A DNA stretch of 64,000 nt from the NCBI GenBank assembly GCA_030407005.1, contig JAUDYN010000002.1, positions 1,116,001 to 1,180,000 on the forward strand, in the 5' to 3' direction. This DNA comes from Desarmillaria ectypa. Taxonomy: Eukaryota; Basidiomycota; Agaricomycetes; Agaricales; Physalacriaceae. Shown piece after piece: positions 1 through 13,434 of this stretch (position 1 is its first letter; every line of letters starts with the position of its first letter). Both the position numbers and the translations under genes were made by a program. The notes beneath the pieces were generated by a model. It made no database searches and had not been told where the DNA came from. It saw only the letters and a program-made list of their open reading frames with translations.

Positions 1-7
1 GAGAAGG

Positions 8-1118
8 ATGCACACGGACGCGTCTATCTTACAAGCCTTAACGCTTTCCAACCAGTCAGCATATCTACAAGCCATCGAGGTTTTGGATCATGCTATCATC
101 ATATCGGGTGCTATGGGTCGACTCGATCTAATTCATGCTCTAATCCAGGATGTTCAGTCGGAGTTTGCCTCCCCCACAAACGTGGGAGACCTCCCAGTTC
201 CTTCATGCCGTCTCCCTGAACCGAAGCCATTATGCACTGCCCTTCTTGATGTTCCCAGCTTACCGTTCCAGCCCTCGTTATCATCTTTTCGATCCCAGCT
301 TTCCTTGTCTCCCTTCATTTTACGTGGTTACGCCAGCGACTGGCCCGCTTTAACGAACCATCCTTGGTGCTCTGTTCAGTATCTTCGCACGGTAGCAGGC
401 CCGGGACGTGTCGTTCCTGTAGAAGTAGGCAAAGACTATCGGAACGATGACTGGACACAGCAGCTAATGCTCTGGGATGAATTTCTGGCGTCCCTCGAAT
501 TTGATGATCAGACTCGTGCTCATGTTCCGAACAAAATGGTGTATTTGGCTCAACATAATCTTCTCATGCAGTTTCCCGACCTCCGAGCTGATATCATTGT
601 GCCGGATTACGTCTACTCCGGCCCCTCTGTTCCCAACTACGCACCTCCCGGAAATGATGAACAACTGGTTCTGAACACTTGGCTTGGTCCTCGAGGAACC
701 ATCTCTCCTGCTCATACTGTACGTTAACTTTATATTTAGCGCACAATCACAACCCTCCTGACGACTCGTTCTTGTAGGACCCGTACTTCAACTTCTATGG
801 TATTTGATTGTGTTAACCTCCCTGACTCTTACTCAGTGACTTCAAGTACAGATTGTGGGGAGTAAGACAGTGTGGCTTGCTTCTCCGGAATGCTCGGGAC
901 ACATGTATGCTGAAGAGACGCCGTCTCTTAGCAACACCTCTCGTGTTGACGTCTTTGCCACTCAGGACAGCCGTGATTATCCTGCTTTCTGGGAGGATGT
1001 GGTCCCCGGGGCTATGAGCGCCACGCTTCAACCAGGGGACATGTTGTTTTTTCCGCCAGGCTGGTGGCATGCAATGCGGGCAAACGAGACAAGCTTTTCC
1101 GTTTCCATGTGGTTTTGA
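8..1118 (+). CDS. JmjC-domain protein (KDM8/JMJD5-like), 5' end possibly outside window
   Basis: Predicted Fe(II)/2-oxoglutarate-dependent oxygenase of the JmjC class, resembling the KDM8/JMJD5 group (protein hydroxylase or demethylase). Exon 1 begins at the first ATG at 8, but only seven bases precede it, so the true start may lie upstream. It runs to about 720. A short exon (about 779-800) encodes DPYFNFY, and the last exon starts near 847 with QIVGSKTVWLAS. Joined, the first metal-binding motif reads PAHTDP (HxD), and the distal iron ligand lies in PPGWWHAMR near the end, so all three ligands are present. The region upstream of the core is helical and matches the usual N-terminal extension of this group. 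The protein ends with SFSVSMWF. The exact target cannot be told from sequence. Confidence 0.8.
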
Positions 1119-2094
1119 GGTAAAGACTGCGGTGTTTGAGATTGGGCCTGCGGCAATGTTTGTGGACTATGAGATCCTAGGGATTGTGCGGTATCTGCTT
1201 CCATCCTCCTTCCTTCGCTGAAACGAGCTAACAAGTACGCAAGGTCTTACCTACCTGTCTAAGACTTTCGTCGACACAATGACATATAGAATGGTTCAAA
1301 CACTTCATCGTTCACGACGAGCCATTTGATATTCCTTACCGGCGTGTGATCGTGTTTGAATTTTGAAGTCAGATTTTATTGTGACGCTAGCATATTGAAG
1401 TCAGCCGCCACGCCCATATGATCCGTACGTGCTCTGGATTTGAGGGCATCAAATACCAGACTCTCAGTCCCTATCAATGGTTTCTTTCTCCGATATATCT
1501 CGGTGCTCGAAAAACTGACATCGTTTCCGAGATACCTACCTCAAGATCCTGCTAGCCTTATCTCACCGAGCGTCTTTCTGCATATGACACTACTGTACCT
1601 TTCCAAGAGCGCAGATATTCTTCTCTTGTGCTGTTACATTCCATTTTTGCTGCCGTTTCCGCCATAGCGTCAAAAAATTTTCGATAGAACATGCGGATCT
1701 GATGGGCCGAGGTATGATGTATAGCATTACCAGTTGAACGTGAATGGGTATTGCGCAACTGAGACAAAGTTTGTGGGTATACGGTATAGTTAGAATTTTC
1801 AATGATAAAAGCATATACCGTTTTTCAACAGCGCTTGCATCTTTGCGGACGCCCTCTCATGCATCATCCAGTATTTGCAGTCCAAGATGAGCATATCTTC
1901 AAGAAAGAAAGGGGATGTATAAGAAGGCATCACAAAAATTTCCAGACGGCGCCTCAAATTCAGACTCCGACCAACCGCGAGAGGGAATAAAAAGACGACG
2001 GCAAGATCTCTCCAGACGCCCCGTGAGAAAAACCCACAAAAACTCCATTCAATCAGCCGGCCCGGACGGGCGAACAACACCTTCCTATTACGGC
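1119..2094. other. intergenic stretch without a recognisable gene
   Basis: This gap of about 975 bases separates the JmjC gene from MOT1. It holds only short overlapping frames on both strands with no recognisable domain. The right part is presumably the MOT1 promoter and 5' UTR. Confidence 0.5.
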
Positions 2095-5000
2095 ATGACT
2101 TCGAGGTGATGGAATTTTCTGCAGCCTTAGTTCTAAAATTAATTCTATTTCAGGTTGGACCGGCTCCTCCTTCTCCTTGATACCGGCTCTTCTACCTCAG
2201 TGAGGACTACTGCTGCAAAGCAGCTGGCTCAATTGGCTGCTAAGAGCGTTACTGGTGATGTGGCTATAGAGGAAGAAATCAAGACAAACCGCCAACATGT
2301 ATCACTCGGAGATCCAGCATCGTGGTCCGAGTTAATGTCAGTGGTTGCTCGGGTACAGTATCCACTTATCATTACCCCGTGCGCGTGAAATGCTAATATC
2401 AAATTTCTGCTTCTGTAGATTATCCCATTTCTTCATTCAAAGTCATTTGACACTCGAACAGCCGCTTCTGTTGCTCTTTCTCATATCTTTTCTCTAACAC
2501 CTCTCTGGAGACCGTATAATGACGAAAGCCAATCCAAACCTGTGGTTGATACTCAGCTGTCTCTTCCCGCGCCGGAATATCCAAATTTCTCCGTGAAGGA
2601 GCTTATCCTGCAGGGAAAGCTTCTGCTTGCTTCCTCTGGCAAAGAGTTTCAAAGGCCGACCGGTATTCTGTCCAGTGCCGCGGAGGTTAAAAAAGCTCGC
2701 AAAGAAGCAATGGGTCGTCTCGGTCTCGAGTTCCTTGACAATGTTGCCGATGAAATTGACCTGGATAAGGAATTGAGCTTGGAAATGGACCACGATGGCG
2801 ACATCGAGATGGAGGTGCCTCCGATGACTGCGAGCGACCTTCTATCGCCTACTATCCCTTCCATAGACGTTTCTGTACCTTCGCCAAACGCAGTGACTCA
2901 GGACTCAGACTCGCGTAGTGGATCAATAACACCAGCGGACCCTTCCCCGACGTCTGCATCTGGTCCTGAGGTTGATATGTCTGCATTGTCGGCCCGTGAA
3001 CGCAATCGTTTAAAACGGAAGCGAAAACCCGGAAACGCCGCGTTTGTGACTGCTCCACCACCTCAAAGTGCCGGTGCCAAATATGCACCTGCTTCAAGTG
3101 CTGCAGGCTCATCTAATAAGCAAGTCTGCCAATTGTCTAGTCTCTCACAGAGTAATGACCTTTTCTACACTGTAGAGCTCGCTTGATAGCCGCGGAAGAT
3201 AAGCCAAATGCAGCGTCTCGTCTGGGCAGTCCCGCCGTACAAAATGGATCATCCTCAGACAAAGTTATCATTGATCCAACAAAGGGAGGTGCCGTATCTC
3301 CTAAAGAAGTCAAGCAGTCTAAGGCACTTGAGGTACGGCCTGGGTATTGGATATGGGACGGAGTGGTGAAGGTACTTGAGGTAAATCTTTTTAGCGACGC
3401 TTGGGAGGTCCGACATGGTGCCGCCATGGCTTTGCGGGAGCTCCTCAAGATACAAGGAAAATATGGCGGCATGCAAGGTGCGTTCAAGAGTACTCTACAA
3501 CTGCTACCTTCGCCACTGACTCAGACACCCAGCCGAAGCTATTTGGGAGGAAAATAAAATCGCCCATGAAAAGTGGTGTAACGCTTTATCTGCCAAGTTC
3601 CTTTGCGTATTCGTATTAGACCGATTTGGCGATTTCGTCTCTGACCAAGTGATCGCGCCAGTCAGAGAAACAGTTTCTCAAACTCTCGCATCGCTCCTGT
3701 TACACATGCCCCGACGTTCAGTTTTGCACGTCCATTCAATTCTTCTGCAGATGATCCAGCAAACATTCACTATACCTGTATCCGTTGGTAGCAGTAGCAA
3801 GTCAAGGTCCAAGACTGCCACGGAACAGAAAACACACATATGGGAAGTTCGGCACGCAGGTTTGCTGGGTATCAAGTACGAAGTCGCAGTGCGCAGCGAT
3901 TTATTCACCACTACCCTTGTGAAACAGGAAAAGGATAGTGTATTTGACGATACCGGTAAAGAGATACTTCGTGGCGTAGTAGCAGCGGCGTTATTGGGGT
4001 ACATTTCTTTGCTAGCCATCTTCATTTACTATGCTCATATTCTGTGTTTTCTTTAGCCTGAGTGACCATGACGATGATGTTCGTTCGGTGGCGGCGACTT
4101 GTCTCTCTCCGGTGGCCGGTCATCTTGTGGAGCATTTGCCGGAGTCCTTGGATCAAGTATTGCTTGTGCTATGGCAATGCCTGAGTGATATGAAAGACGA
4201 TTTGAGCTCCAGCGTCGGTGCTGTCATGGACCTCCTAGGTCGGTGGTTTTATTTTCTTTTGAGAGCGGTTGTTTATTTATGCTCATTAGGAAAGCTGGTC
4301 GTTTATGATAAAGTCATCGCCCTTCTCGCAAATGACAGTTTTGGGTGAGTACGCTACGCCTTCTGTTACGGCTGTCTTCTTACTCTCGTCCCAACCAGAC
4401 TTCCACTTTCTAAATTGGCGCCTGCGCTCTTTCCTTTCTTTCGACATACTATCGTCAACGTTCGTCTCGCCGTTGTAGAAACGCTGTATTCCTTCATGAC
4501 GGTGCCTTCTCTTCCTCGTGACTGGATCGACGTACCGTTCCTACGCCTCCTGCTTCAAAATCTCGTTGTCGAAGAACGTACCGATATTCGTGCAGCTACC
4601 TTGAAAACTTGGCGACTTACCCTGTCCGTTGTCACTTCTGCGAATCCGGAACAAATGATTAACATGGTGATGCCTCCGATTCTTTTGGAGTGGTATTCTA
4701 TTATCATGACACCCATTGGAGTTCCCATCGACCCAACGCTGTTTTACCGAACTACGGAGTCGACGGACGGGGAAAATCTTCCCGAAAGACACAACGTTGA
4801 TAAGAATATGCTTTCGCAAGAATTAGGACTGGTGCCTGTTGAAACTACTCTGAAAGCTAGGATCGCGGCAGCCACAGCGTTGGCCCAGTTGATTGCCTTT
4901 TGGCCAAAGGAAGTGAGCGACTCAGTTTAAATGCATAACCTTGCTGTTGACGGTATTGGTTAGATGTCAACGACAGAGGCCTTATTTGAGCCCATTCTCT

Positions 5001-8000
5001 TGCATTATGTCGATTCTACTAGCATGGTCCAGAAATTCCTTACCGCGGTTATTGCAGAAGAGTGGGCCCACGAGTATGATTCCAAGTTGCTTGCGTCTGG
5101 CTCATCCTTGCACGAGGCTTCCTATCTGGCCAAAGAGCTTAGTGCAAAAACTTTGGCATGGCTTCAAGGCAACCCTCCTGCGGCATACCACGAGATGATT
5201 GTCATGCTCGCTCGTCTGCACTCCGAATGTATTGCGCTTCTTCACGCCTTCAACCAAGATTGCAAGCTTCCCGCATCGTCCATACCGTCGCTTGGAACCG
5301 AGATTGATATCACTGGCAAGATACCCGACTGCTTCACAATTGAAACTGCTCAAGCTGCGTGCGGTCCGATGTACACCCGGCTTAAGGACAGTCTCGGAAG
5401 GACAAAGAAACGTGAACTCGCTGTCATAGCAGAGAAACGGAACGGCATTCTCGCTAGCATCGACCGGTATATCGAAGTCAAGGCACAGCACGATACCCGA
5501 GTCTCCGCCGCTTTTGCCGCCGCCTTTGTGGCCTTCAAGAGTATGCCAGACAAGGTCAGCCCAGTCGTTAAGGGCATCATGAACGGAATCAAGGCACGCA
5601 GCCATTTTTTCCTATATGGACGTCGTTCTGACCAATTTCTAGAACGAAGAGAACGTCGACTTGCAAACTCGTTCGGCAGTAGCCGTTGCCTCTTTCATTG
5701 AGTTCTGCGTGAATCATCAAATTGCGCAGCCTCCGGACAAAATCGTCAAAAATCTATGCACTTTTCTTTGCCAGGATACAGCTCAGACTCCTGCATTCGC
5801 TTTCACGCGGAAGCTGTTGGACGGTGTTCTCTCATTTTCCTTCGGCACCAATGACCCCATACCGGCGAAGAATGGCAAAGGTAGTACGAAGAATAAGCCT
5901 AATGGCGCGCCATGCACTGAGGATCCCAAAGCACAACTGTCTCGACGTGGCGCTCAGTTGGCGTTTGATCAACTATCTAGAAAGTTCGGAAACAAACTCT
6001 TGGTCGTGATTCCCAACATGTGGCAGTCGATGGCCGGTGGACTTCTGAGCGCGTTCAAAGCAGGTGAGATCGTGCCTCTTTTTCTCTTTTTCTCCATTCA
6101 TCTTCATCTGCAGAGACACCAATGGAATGTGATACTTCCATCGAGAAGCACTTTGGACAAGATGTCATTGATTCATTAAGTGTGTTGGAAGCAATCGTGC
6201 CGGCGCTGCACGAAGACATCTGGCCTCGATTGACGGAATTATTCCCCAAGATACTTTTGGCCCTGCGTAGCCGGTTCGCTATTATTCGCCAAACAAGTGT
6301 CAAGTGTTTTGCAACTATCTGCGACGTGATGACCCCCGAGGCCATGCGATATGTCATTGAAAACGTCGTTCCGTTGTTGGGTGACCCTTTGTCACTCAGT
6401 AATAGACAAGGTGCCACAGAATTGATATTTCGTTAGTGTCTACGTTATTTCTGGATGACTGTCATTAATTCATTTTTAGATATCGTCCGAAAGCTTGATA
6501 TCAAGGCCTTACCCTATGTCATCTTCTTAGTCGTTCCTATACTAGGTCGAATGAGTGACTCCGATAATGATATTCGATCGACGGCAACGAACACATTTGC
6601 TTCTCTCGTCAAGATGGTACCGCTAGAGGTATGTACTACCTATGCTTAGAAGGCCGCTTAACACTGACATACTGGGTCAGGCTGGACTGCCCGATCCTCC
6701 CGGCTTCCCTGAAGATCTGCTGAAGCGCCGTGACGAAGAGCGACAGTTCTTGACTCAGCTGCTCGACGGCAGTAAAGTCGAGCAGTATGACGTCCCTGTT
6801 CCCATCAATGCCGAGCTCCGTAAATATCAGCAAGACGGTGTCAATTGGCTAGCTTTCCTTGCGAAATACCAGTTGCACGGAATACTCTGCGACGGTGAGT
6901 GGAGCTCGTTGCACAGTAGTGTTCGAATTGAACTTACAATGGCGCAGACATGGGTCTTGGAAAAACTCTGCAGTCGATATGTATACTAGCCAGCAAACAC
7001 TTCGAGCGTGCTGAAAAGTACGCGGCCACCAAAGCTCCTGACTGTGTCCCTCTTCCATCTCTCGTCGTTTGCCCTCCGACTCTCACTGGTCATTGGTACT
7101 ACGAGATCCTCAAGTATGCCGACCAGATGCGACCTGTTCTATATACCGGGAATGCTCGAGAAAGAGCTCGTCTTCTACCCAAACTCGGTACTTTCGATGT
7201 TGTTATTACTTCATATGAAGTTGTGCGCAACGACATATCGAATTTGGAGGGTATGAATTGGCTGTACTGTATACTCGATGAAGGCCATGTGATCAAGAAT
7301 GCAAAGACGAAACTCACCAAAGCCGTCAAGTCAATCCGAGCGCAACATCGTCTTATTTTATCTGGTACTCCGATCCAAAACAATGTTCTAGAGCTGTGGA
7401 GTCTGTTTGACTTCTTGATGCCTGGATTTTTGGGAACCGAAGCATCGTTCAACGAAAGATTTGGAAAACCCATATTGTCGAACCGGGATGGCAAGGCAAA
7501 GACCGGCGAAGCTGGTATGTACACTCGTTTTTGAGATCGTGTCATGTCGCTAATCATTTTGTTCTACAGCTGCTCTCGCTCTGGAGGCTCTGCACAAACA
7601 AGTATTGCCGTTCTTGTTGCGCAGACTGAAAGAGGATGTTCTGAATGATTTGCCGCCGAAAATCATTCAGGATTACTACTGTGAACTTTCTGACCTACAA
7701 AAGCACCTCTACGACGATTTTTCCCAGTCTCAGGCTCGCCACAATGCCGAAGATGCTATTCAAGCTGCTGATCCAGCTAAAGAGGACAAGGGGCAGCAGC
7801 ATGTTTTCCAGTCGCTTCAATATCTGCGGAAACTTTGCAATCATCCCGCTCTTGTCCTCAAAGACGCGGCGGCGATCGCTGATGCTCTTGTGAAAGTTAA
7901 TAGTCAGACAAAGACGCTCGAGGACATACAGCACGCGCCTAAACTTCTCGCTTTACGGTATGTGCATAAGTTGCTATGTGGTATCTTGCATCTAAGAAAC

Positions 8001-8807
8001 GTTTCAGACAACTTTTGACCGATTGTGGCATCGGTGGTGGCGCAGCTAATGCTGTTACAGCAGATCAAGGGAAGAGTGAACTTATTGATGCCGTTTCCGA
8101 CGCTGGTGCCAGCACATTCTCTCAGCACCGTGTTCTCATCTTCTGTCAGATGAAACGAATGCTTGACATTATCGAGACGGACCTCTTCAAACAGCATATG
8201 CCATCGGTCACATACATGCGCTTGGATGGTGGGACGGACCCAGGCAAGCGTCACGCAATTGTACAGACGTTCAATTCCGATCCCAGCATCGACTGTCTCT
8301 TGTTGACCACTCATGTTGGAGGACTCGGATTGACACTTACTGGTGCCGATACCGTGATATTCGTCGAGCATGATTGGAATCCCATGAAGGACCTTCAGGC
8401 CATGGACAGAGCCCATCGCATCGGGCAGAAGAAGATCGTGAATGTTTACCGCCTAATTACCAAAGGAACCTTGGAAGAAAAGATCATGGGGTCTGTCATA
8501 TTCACTCTTACCTGTCGAATAATATCTCTGATTGTTTTTTTACAGGCTTCAACGATTCAAACTTAACATCGCGAACTCTATCGTCACGCAGCAGAATTCC
8601 GGTCTACCTTCCATGGATACTGATCTAGTCCTGGATCTCTTCCGGCGGACCACCGAGGAAGAAGATGCCGCTGCAAAAAAGAAAGCGAAAGAAGCTTCAG
8701 GCCCTGTCAGCCAGAAGAATATTCTCAATGGCCTAGAGGATTTGCCACCAGAGGAGGAGTATCAGGGCCTGGATCTTTCAAGTTTCATGGATTCTATCGG
8801 AAGATGA
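2095..8807 (+). CDS. MOT1: TATA-binding-protein-associated Snf2 ATPase Mot1/BTAF1
   Basis: Nuclear Snf2-family ATPase that strips TBP from DNA and so redistributes it between promoters. The start is ATG 2095: a tiny exon MTSR is interrupted by a 48-bp intron (2106-2153) and continues as LDRLLLLLDTGSSTSVRTTA, the conserved Mot1 beginning. The N-terminal two thirds are HEAT-repeat helices that bind TBP, with an acidic linker around 2750-2900. The C-terminal ATPase shows Walker A MGLGKTLQ (split by an intron near 6895-6948), a DEGH box (LDEGHVIKN), motif III LILSGTPIQNN, and helicase-C motifs LTTHVGGLGLTLTGADT and DRAHRIGQKK. It ends with a short C-tail DLSSFMDSIGR. About a dozen or more small introns split the gene. 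All catalytic motifs look intact, so it should be functional. Confidence 0.93.
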
Positions 8808-9147
8808 ATCTGTTGGGGGGTAAAACATTGTCGTGCATATTATTATTATTTTTCGTCTTACAGTGTGTTTGTTTCCCTGACTAATACTAATAGTAGACAG
8901 TAGTTTCCCATTCAATGTATAGTGTATCCATAAATCCATCATTTTGTGTGCCTTTCGTAATACACTATGTAGATTGTATCATTGGGTGACAATGGAACCT
9001 CTACCCAGGTGAAGTAATCGACAACGAGGCGAGTGGTTTGAAGTGGATCCCGGCCGGACTTCGAAAACAGTTGTTCGTGTTTCCTTTTTATCAGCAGCTA
9101 CCACAACGTGCAGTCTCGCACCGACATACAGACTGAGATTATTCCTC

Positions 9148-9913
9148 ATGTCTGCAAAACCGAAGACTCTCAGCAATGGCACTCTCAGTCTCAGATTCAT
9201 GCAAAACGCTCACCGAGCACAGCAGCTGAAGGAAGTCGAATTGGAAAAAGCTCAAGTCAAAGACTCTGACGAATGGGCGATACCCAAGGAAATACAAGAA
9301 AGTTGGGGGGAATCAACATCGTGCGCACCTTCACACTCTCCCGGAATAATCTTACAATTATCATAACTTTTCAGCGACGCAGTCAGTTATGAAGACTCTT
9401 ATCTTCCTTTTCTCTTCCCGACGGAGCCTTCGAGTTCATCAAGCTCAGCACAGACGCGAGCTAATGGGCGGCGTGTGTTCAAGAAAGGAGAAGAAGTGAC
9501 TGTGTGTTGACTATCTCCTCTGTTTCCTACATCCCCAAAGCTCTTCATCACAGGGTAAACCATCGACAGAAACGCCACCCCAACTGATACATTCTTCGCC
9601 GGATTCTCCTCAGGCACCTCTGAAGAAGGAAAAAAGGATTTCTCTCAGCGATCTGAAAATGTCGTCCAAGGCAAAGAAATTCAACAAGTCCGCAAAGCAA
9701 GCGATTTTCGAGACCGGAAACGTAGGAACCGACCTACGTCCACTGCCTGCGTCGAAGGGTTTCCTCAAGCCGGCCGGTGTTGATGACCCGAAGATGGCAT
9801 CAACCAGCGAGACAAGTCTCAGTCTTGGTGCGCGAGAGCGCAAGCGACCTAATGACGGTGCGGCACTAGCAGATGGCGAGACGAAGAAGAAGAAAAAGAA
9901 GGAAACCTCATAG
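9148..9913 (+). CDS. M-phase phosphoprotein 6 (MPP6)-like nuclear exosome cofactor
   Basis: Small basic RNA-binding protein resembling MPP6, which links the nuclear exosome to structured RNA substrates such as the 5.8S rRNA precursor. The start at 9148 is chosen because MSAKPKTLSNGTLSLRFMQ matches the conserved MPP6 N-terminus. Exon 1 runs to about 9310. Exon 2 (about 9376-9496) encodes SDAVSYEDSYLPFLFPTEP and GRRVFKKGEEV. Exon 3 (about 9550-9913) encodes KKEKRISLSDLK and ends in a lysine run, KKKKKKETS. Length is about 165 residues, usual for the family. It lies 340 bases after MOT1 on the same strand and converges on the metacaspase gene. Confidence 0.7.
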
Positions 9914-10327
9914 AGTACGTTGTGTGTTGTTAACATTCCTATGCTATTTCACTTAACAGGAACTCAAGACGAGTCCGTCACACCCAGAACTCTAAGGCAG
10001 CCTGCCACCCTGCTGCATACACTGGCACTCCTCAAAAAATCGCTCTTCTGATCCGGATCTTTGATGTGGCTCCATCTCTCATATCGCACCACGATTTACG
10101 ACCTACAAAAACCATAGCGACTTGATTGAATCCTCGCCTTGACGGTTCTGTAGTTCGTCTCTGCCTCGAAATCCTCGTGTGCTAAATATCTGGCCGATCC
10201 TATATTCATACCTACCCCGTCAATATCATACGCTATCATCTACCTATGGAACCCCTCATACTTCTTTCGTTGAAATCAATTATACCACTTAGCAGATGAA
10301 CATTATGTCGGTATCCTAATCAGATAG
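9914..10327. other. short intergenic region between convergent genes
   Basis: About 410 bases between the 3' ends of the MPP6-like gene and the metacaspase. No coding potential recognised; presumably two 3' UTRs. Confidence 0.5.
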
Positions 10328-12811
10328 TCAGACGCGTAAACCAATCTCGAAAGAAAGAGGAAAGTTGACCATCGGATGCGAGCTTGAGAGCTAACGGCAT
10401 GCTTCAGTACGCGTCCATTAATCAACAAAGACTGTTACCTGTGGTTTCTGACTGTACTTGCTTCGTAGAACATCCCTGATATTGTTAAGGAGTAGCTCGT
10501 AGCTTTGTTCCGGATTTTGCGCTGTCCAGGTATCAGCAGGTCGACAGTAAAGAAATACACACTCGCTTCTCACCTAAAACCGTTGTGAAAGCCTTTCATT
10601 ACAAACGTTTAGCACGTAGAAGAAAGACCAGGCAACGCCGTTCTCACATAGCTCATGGCTCCCGTAGCACGTCCAGCCTCTTGGGTATCAGCACTGGTCT
10701 GCGAGTCCTTGCACCCACTCCAGCTAATCTGAACAAAGGTTGATCATCGAATCGAGGGTTTCAATTTGAGGCCTCCTTACCACATCAGCTGGACTGGTCC
10801 TTGTCCGTTGAGTGTATTGATTAGCCTCTTGTGCTTCGCTATTACCCATGAAGCTTTTGAAGACGCCAATGGCTGACTCTAATGCGCCACGTTCGTCCCC
10901 GCGAACGTAGGAGCTCACCGCAGACAGAAGCCCTTGGCCGGCTTCTACTGCCAGATTAGGTTCCTTGATTTTACCTTCGGTGGAGTACTGTCATGGCCGC
11001 AGGGGTTCCAATCAATGCTATATAACTACTAATGTTGGACGTACCATGTAAGGAAGATCTGGAAATGCGTTGGTGGAAGAGCTTGGCTGAGGAGGACGAA
11101 ATATACTCACCGAGAGCAGAACCAGAATGGCATGACTGTAGTGGTTCAGCATAATGAAAGGGACTACAGAAGTAAAGGATTTACATCGAAGATAGCAGTA
11201 AGTCGACAACCAGCTGGGAGGGGTTTTACCATAACTTCATGCATAAGCTATTCCCGGGTATTAGAGATATATTTAGAGCTGCAGGTAAAAACCTACGTCA
11301 TCGACAATATGACCGCTTTCTTGATAATCGACCTAGACGTAAGATGTCAATATAAGAATGAATCAGTATGGATTTGAAGACGTACAGGGTAAATAACTAA
11401 ACATATAGCCAACATGAGGAGCGAAATAGAAGAAAAAGATCTATTTACCTTCATCATAACCATCGATTTCGTCACCATCCTTGTCTTTGGTTTGGCCACC
11501 ATGTCCAGAATCTGCAGGCAGGTTTGAGCTGACCTTATTGAGAAAACAGTCATACTGACAGTGGAAAAACAGAGAATCATTGGGCTGGGCCTCATTGACA
11601 AGCCAGCGCATGGCATGCAACTGAACATTTCAGTACACAGGCAATGCATAGACCAAGTTACACGTACGACATTATCTCTGGTAGGAATTTGACGGTGGTG
11701 CTGCGAATCGTCAGTGAGCATAATAATGTCTTCCTCTCTGTAGCCGAAATGGGCTTTTAATTTCGTAGTAAGTAACGTTGATATCAAGATATAACCGCCG
11801 CGACGTACTGCAAAGAAAATTGCGAATATTGTGAGCGTCATTGATGCAGCCACTTAGCTCGCCGTCTTGTCCGAGATAGTTTATTCCAATCTGGAAGTAG
11901 TTGAATGGGTCGTGATTACCACGCGAAAATGGCCCGGGAAAGTAACGCACACATAGTGCCTTCTTCCTTCCATTGCACTGAGAGTATTTGAAGTAAGGCT
12001 GCATTTCATTTTGGTCAGGCCCTAGGAAGCGAGGTCCATAATGCTGATGTTCGCTGGGAGGCGGTCTGGGATGATAAGTCGGAAGAGTATTTCCTATTTT
12101 CTCCGTTGGTTTGGTGACTTGACTAAAATAGAAGTAGTGCGCCCACCATACTCACCGCCATAGCCAGCATCATACTCCTCGCGATGATGATGGTGGTGGC
12201 GGTGACGCTCTTCGCCAGGATAACCTTCCCTTGGCACGGGAGGTGGGCCATATGAGTCGTAGCTGAATGATCGCAACGTTAACTAAGCCCAGCCAATGGC
12301 ACAAAAGCTTACGACTGCGGAGGGGGCCCATGGGAAGACGGGTAGCTTGGTTTACATTAGCATGATTTGTACGGGCAGTGTTTCGATGCCCACCCAGTGT
12401 AACTGGATCTTGAAACCGGATGAATGAATAAGAACGGTACATGAAAATGCAACAAGCACGGAGCCTCACTCTGCGAGTCTGAGAGTCAGAAGTTAGAAGG
12501 CACATTTGAGATAAAATGGAATACGCACTCGGGTGGAGGTCCAGGAGGAGGCCCATACCTTTAATGCCCGTCAGACAGTCATCTCGGAAGTGCCCTCTGA
12601 CATAAACAGAACATACCCGCCGTATGAAGGTGTATAACTGGGATTATAGCCCCTTTGCCTGCGACGTATTAGAGTGATGTCAAAATCCGCCGAGAGGGCA
12701 CAATAATAACTTACGGATTAGAATAGCTACGTAGTGCATGTTGTAATCTGTAGCAATGCGAACTTGTTGCAAAGGTGCTCACCTTGGAGCGCCATAATTA
12801 TCGTTCCACAT
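10328..12811 (-). CDS. type I metacaspase with proline-rich prodomain
   Basis: Caspase-fold cysteine protease (clan CD, cleaves after Arg/Lys), linked in fungi to stress response, protein quality control and cell death. The start ATG at 12811 opens MWNDNYGAP, followed by a run of very small exons encoding a Tyr/Pro/Gly-rich, His-rich prodomain ([20 protein letters not shown], then HHHHH). The p20 part has [28 protein letters not shown], the catalytic histidine in [20 protein letters not shown] (about 11441-11510) and the catalytic cysteine in [11 protein letters not shown]; an intron lies inside that motif and the Cys exon is near 11115-11135. The p10 part contains [13 protein letters not shown] and ends [19 protein letters not shown] dozen or so introns make the frame hard to see in single reading frames. 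All catalytic residues are present. The gene is divergent from the P-loop ATPase gene. Confidence 0.88.
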
Positions 12812-13434
12812 CGTACCTAGCGCCGAAGTTATGTGTGAGATGATGGTTTCTTGTCAGATGAGAACGCCGGCCCTCAGTGACTTGAACTCACTGATCGGCG
12901 ATATGCGCGATCCGAATTCCGATCACCCATGGACTTTGGGCGGCACGCTTATAGTGGGCGCTTACCACACACAACTTGCAATTGTGCAAGTTCGCAGCCT
13001 GGCCTCCTGAAAAGCACTTGACTGTGATCACGTCTGATGTCATCACGTACGCTATGACGTCAATAAAACCATTCAAGCTCTTCTATGAGCTCTCAGATCT
13101 CAGCGCTTAACCTTTTACCACCACCATGCCATTATTTTCTGACCAGCAATGCCGCCTATCGCACCTTTGAAAGGTTGAAATCCCTTATAAACCTCGCGTA
13201 GCCTTCGCAGGCCTTGTGTTCGCAACGTGGTAGCATCAATGCAATGGTCTTCTATGCGCGTGATCCGGCGCAGGTTAGCGGACGATGGTGGTATGTCGTT
13301 GAATCCTCGAGGCGCATGCTACATGTACGGCACACTCCATGAAATGAGAATCTACCCCTTCACTCTCTTCCTCTCTCTCTCATCGTATCGCTTTTTGCCC
13401 CAGAATCTGGAACAGTCGTTCTGATCCAAGTTTC
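12812..13434. promoter_or_regulatory. divergent promoter region with a CRE palindrome
   Basis: This 620-base gap lies between the divergent metacaspase and P-loop ATPase genes. It contains a perfect cAMP-response/ATF palindrome TGACGTCA at 13055-13062. bZIP factors of the ATF/CREB type recognise this motif; which gene it serves is unknown. Confidence 0.4.
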
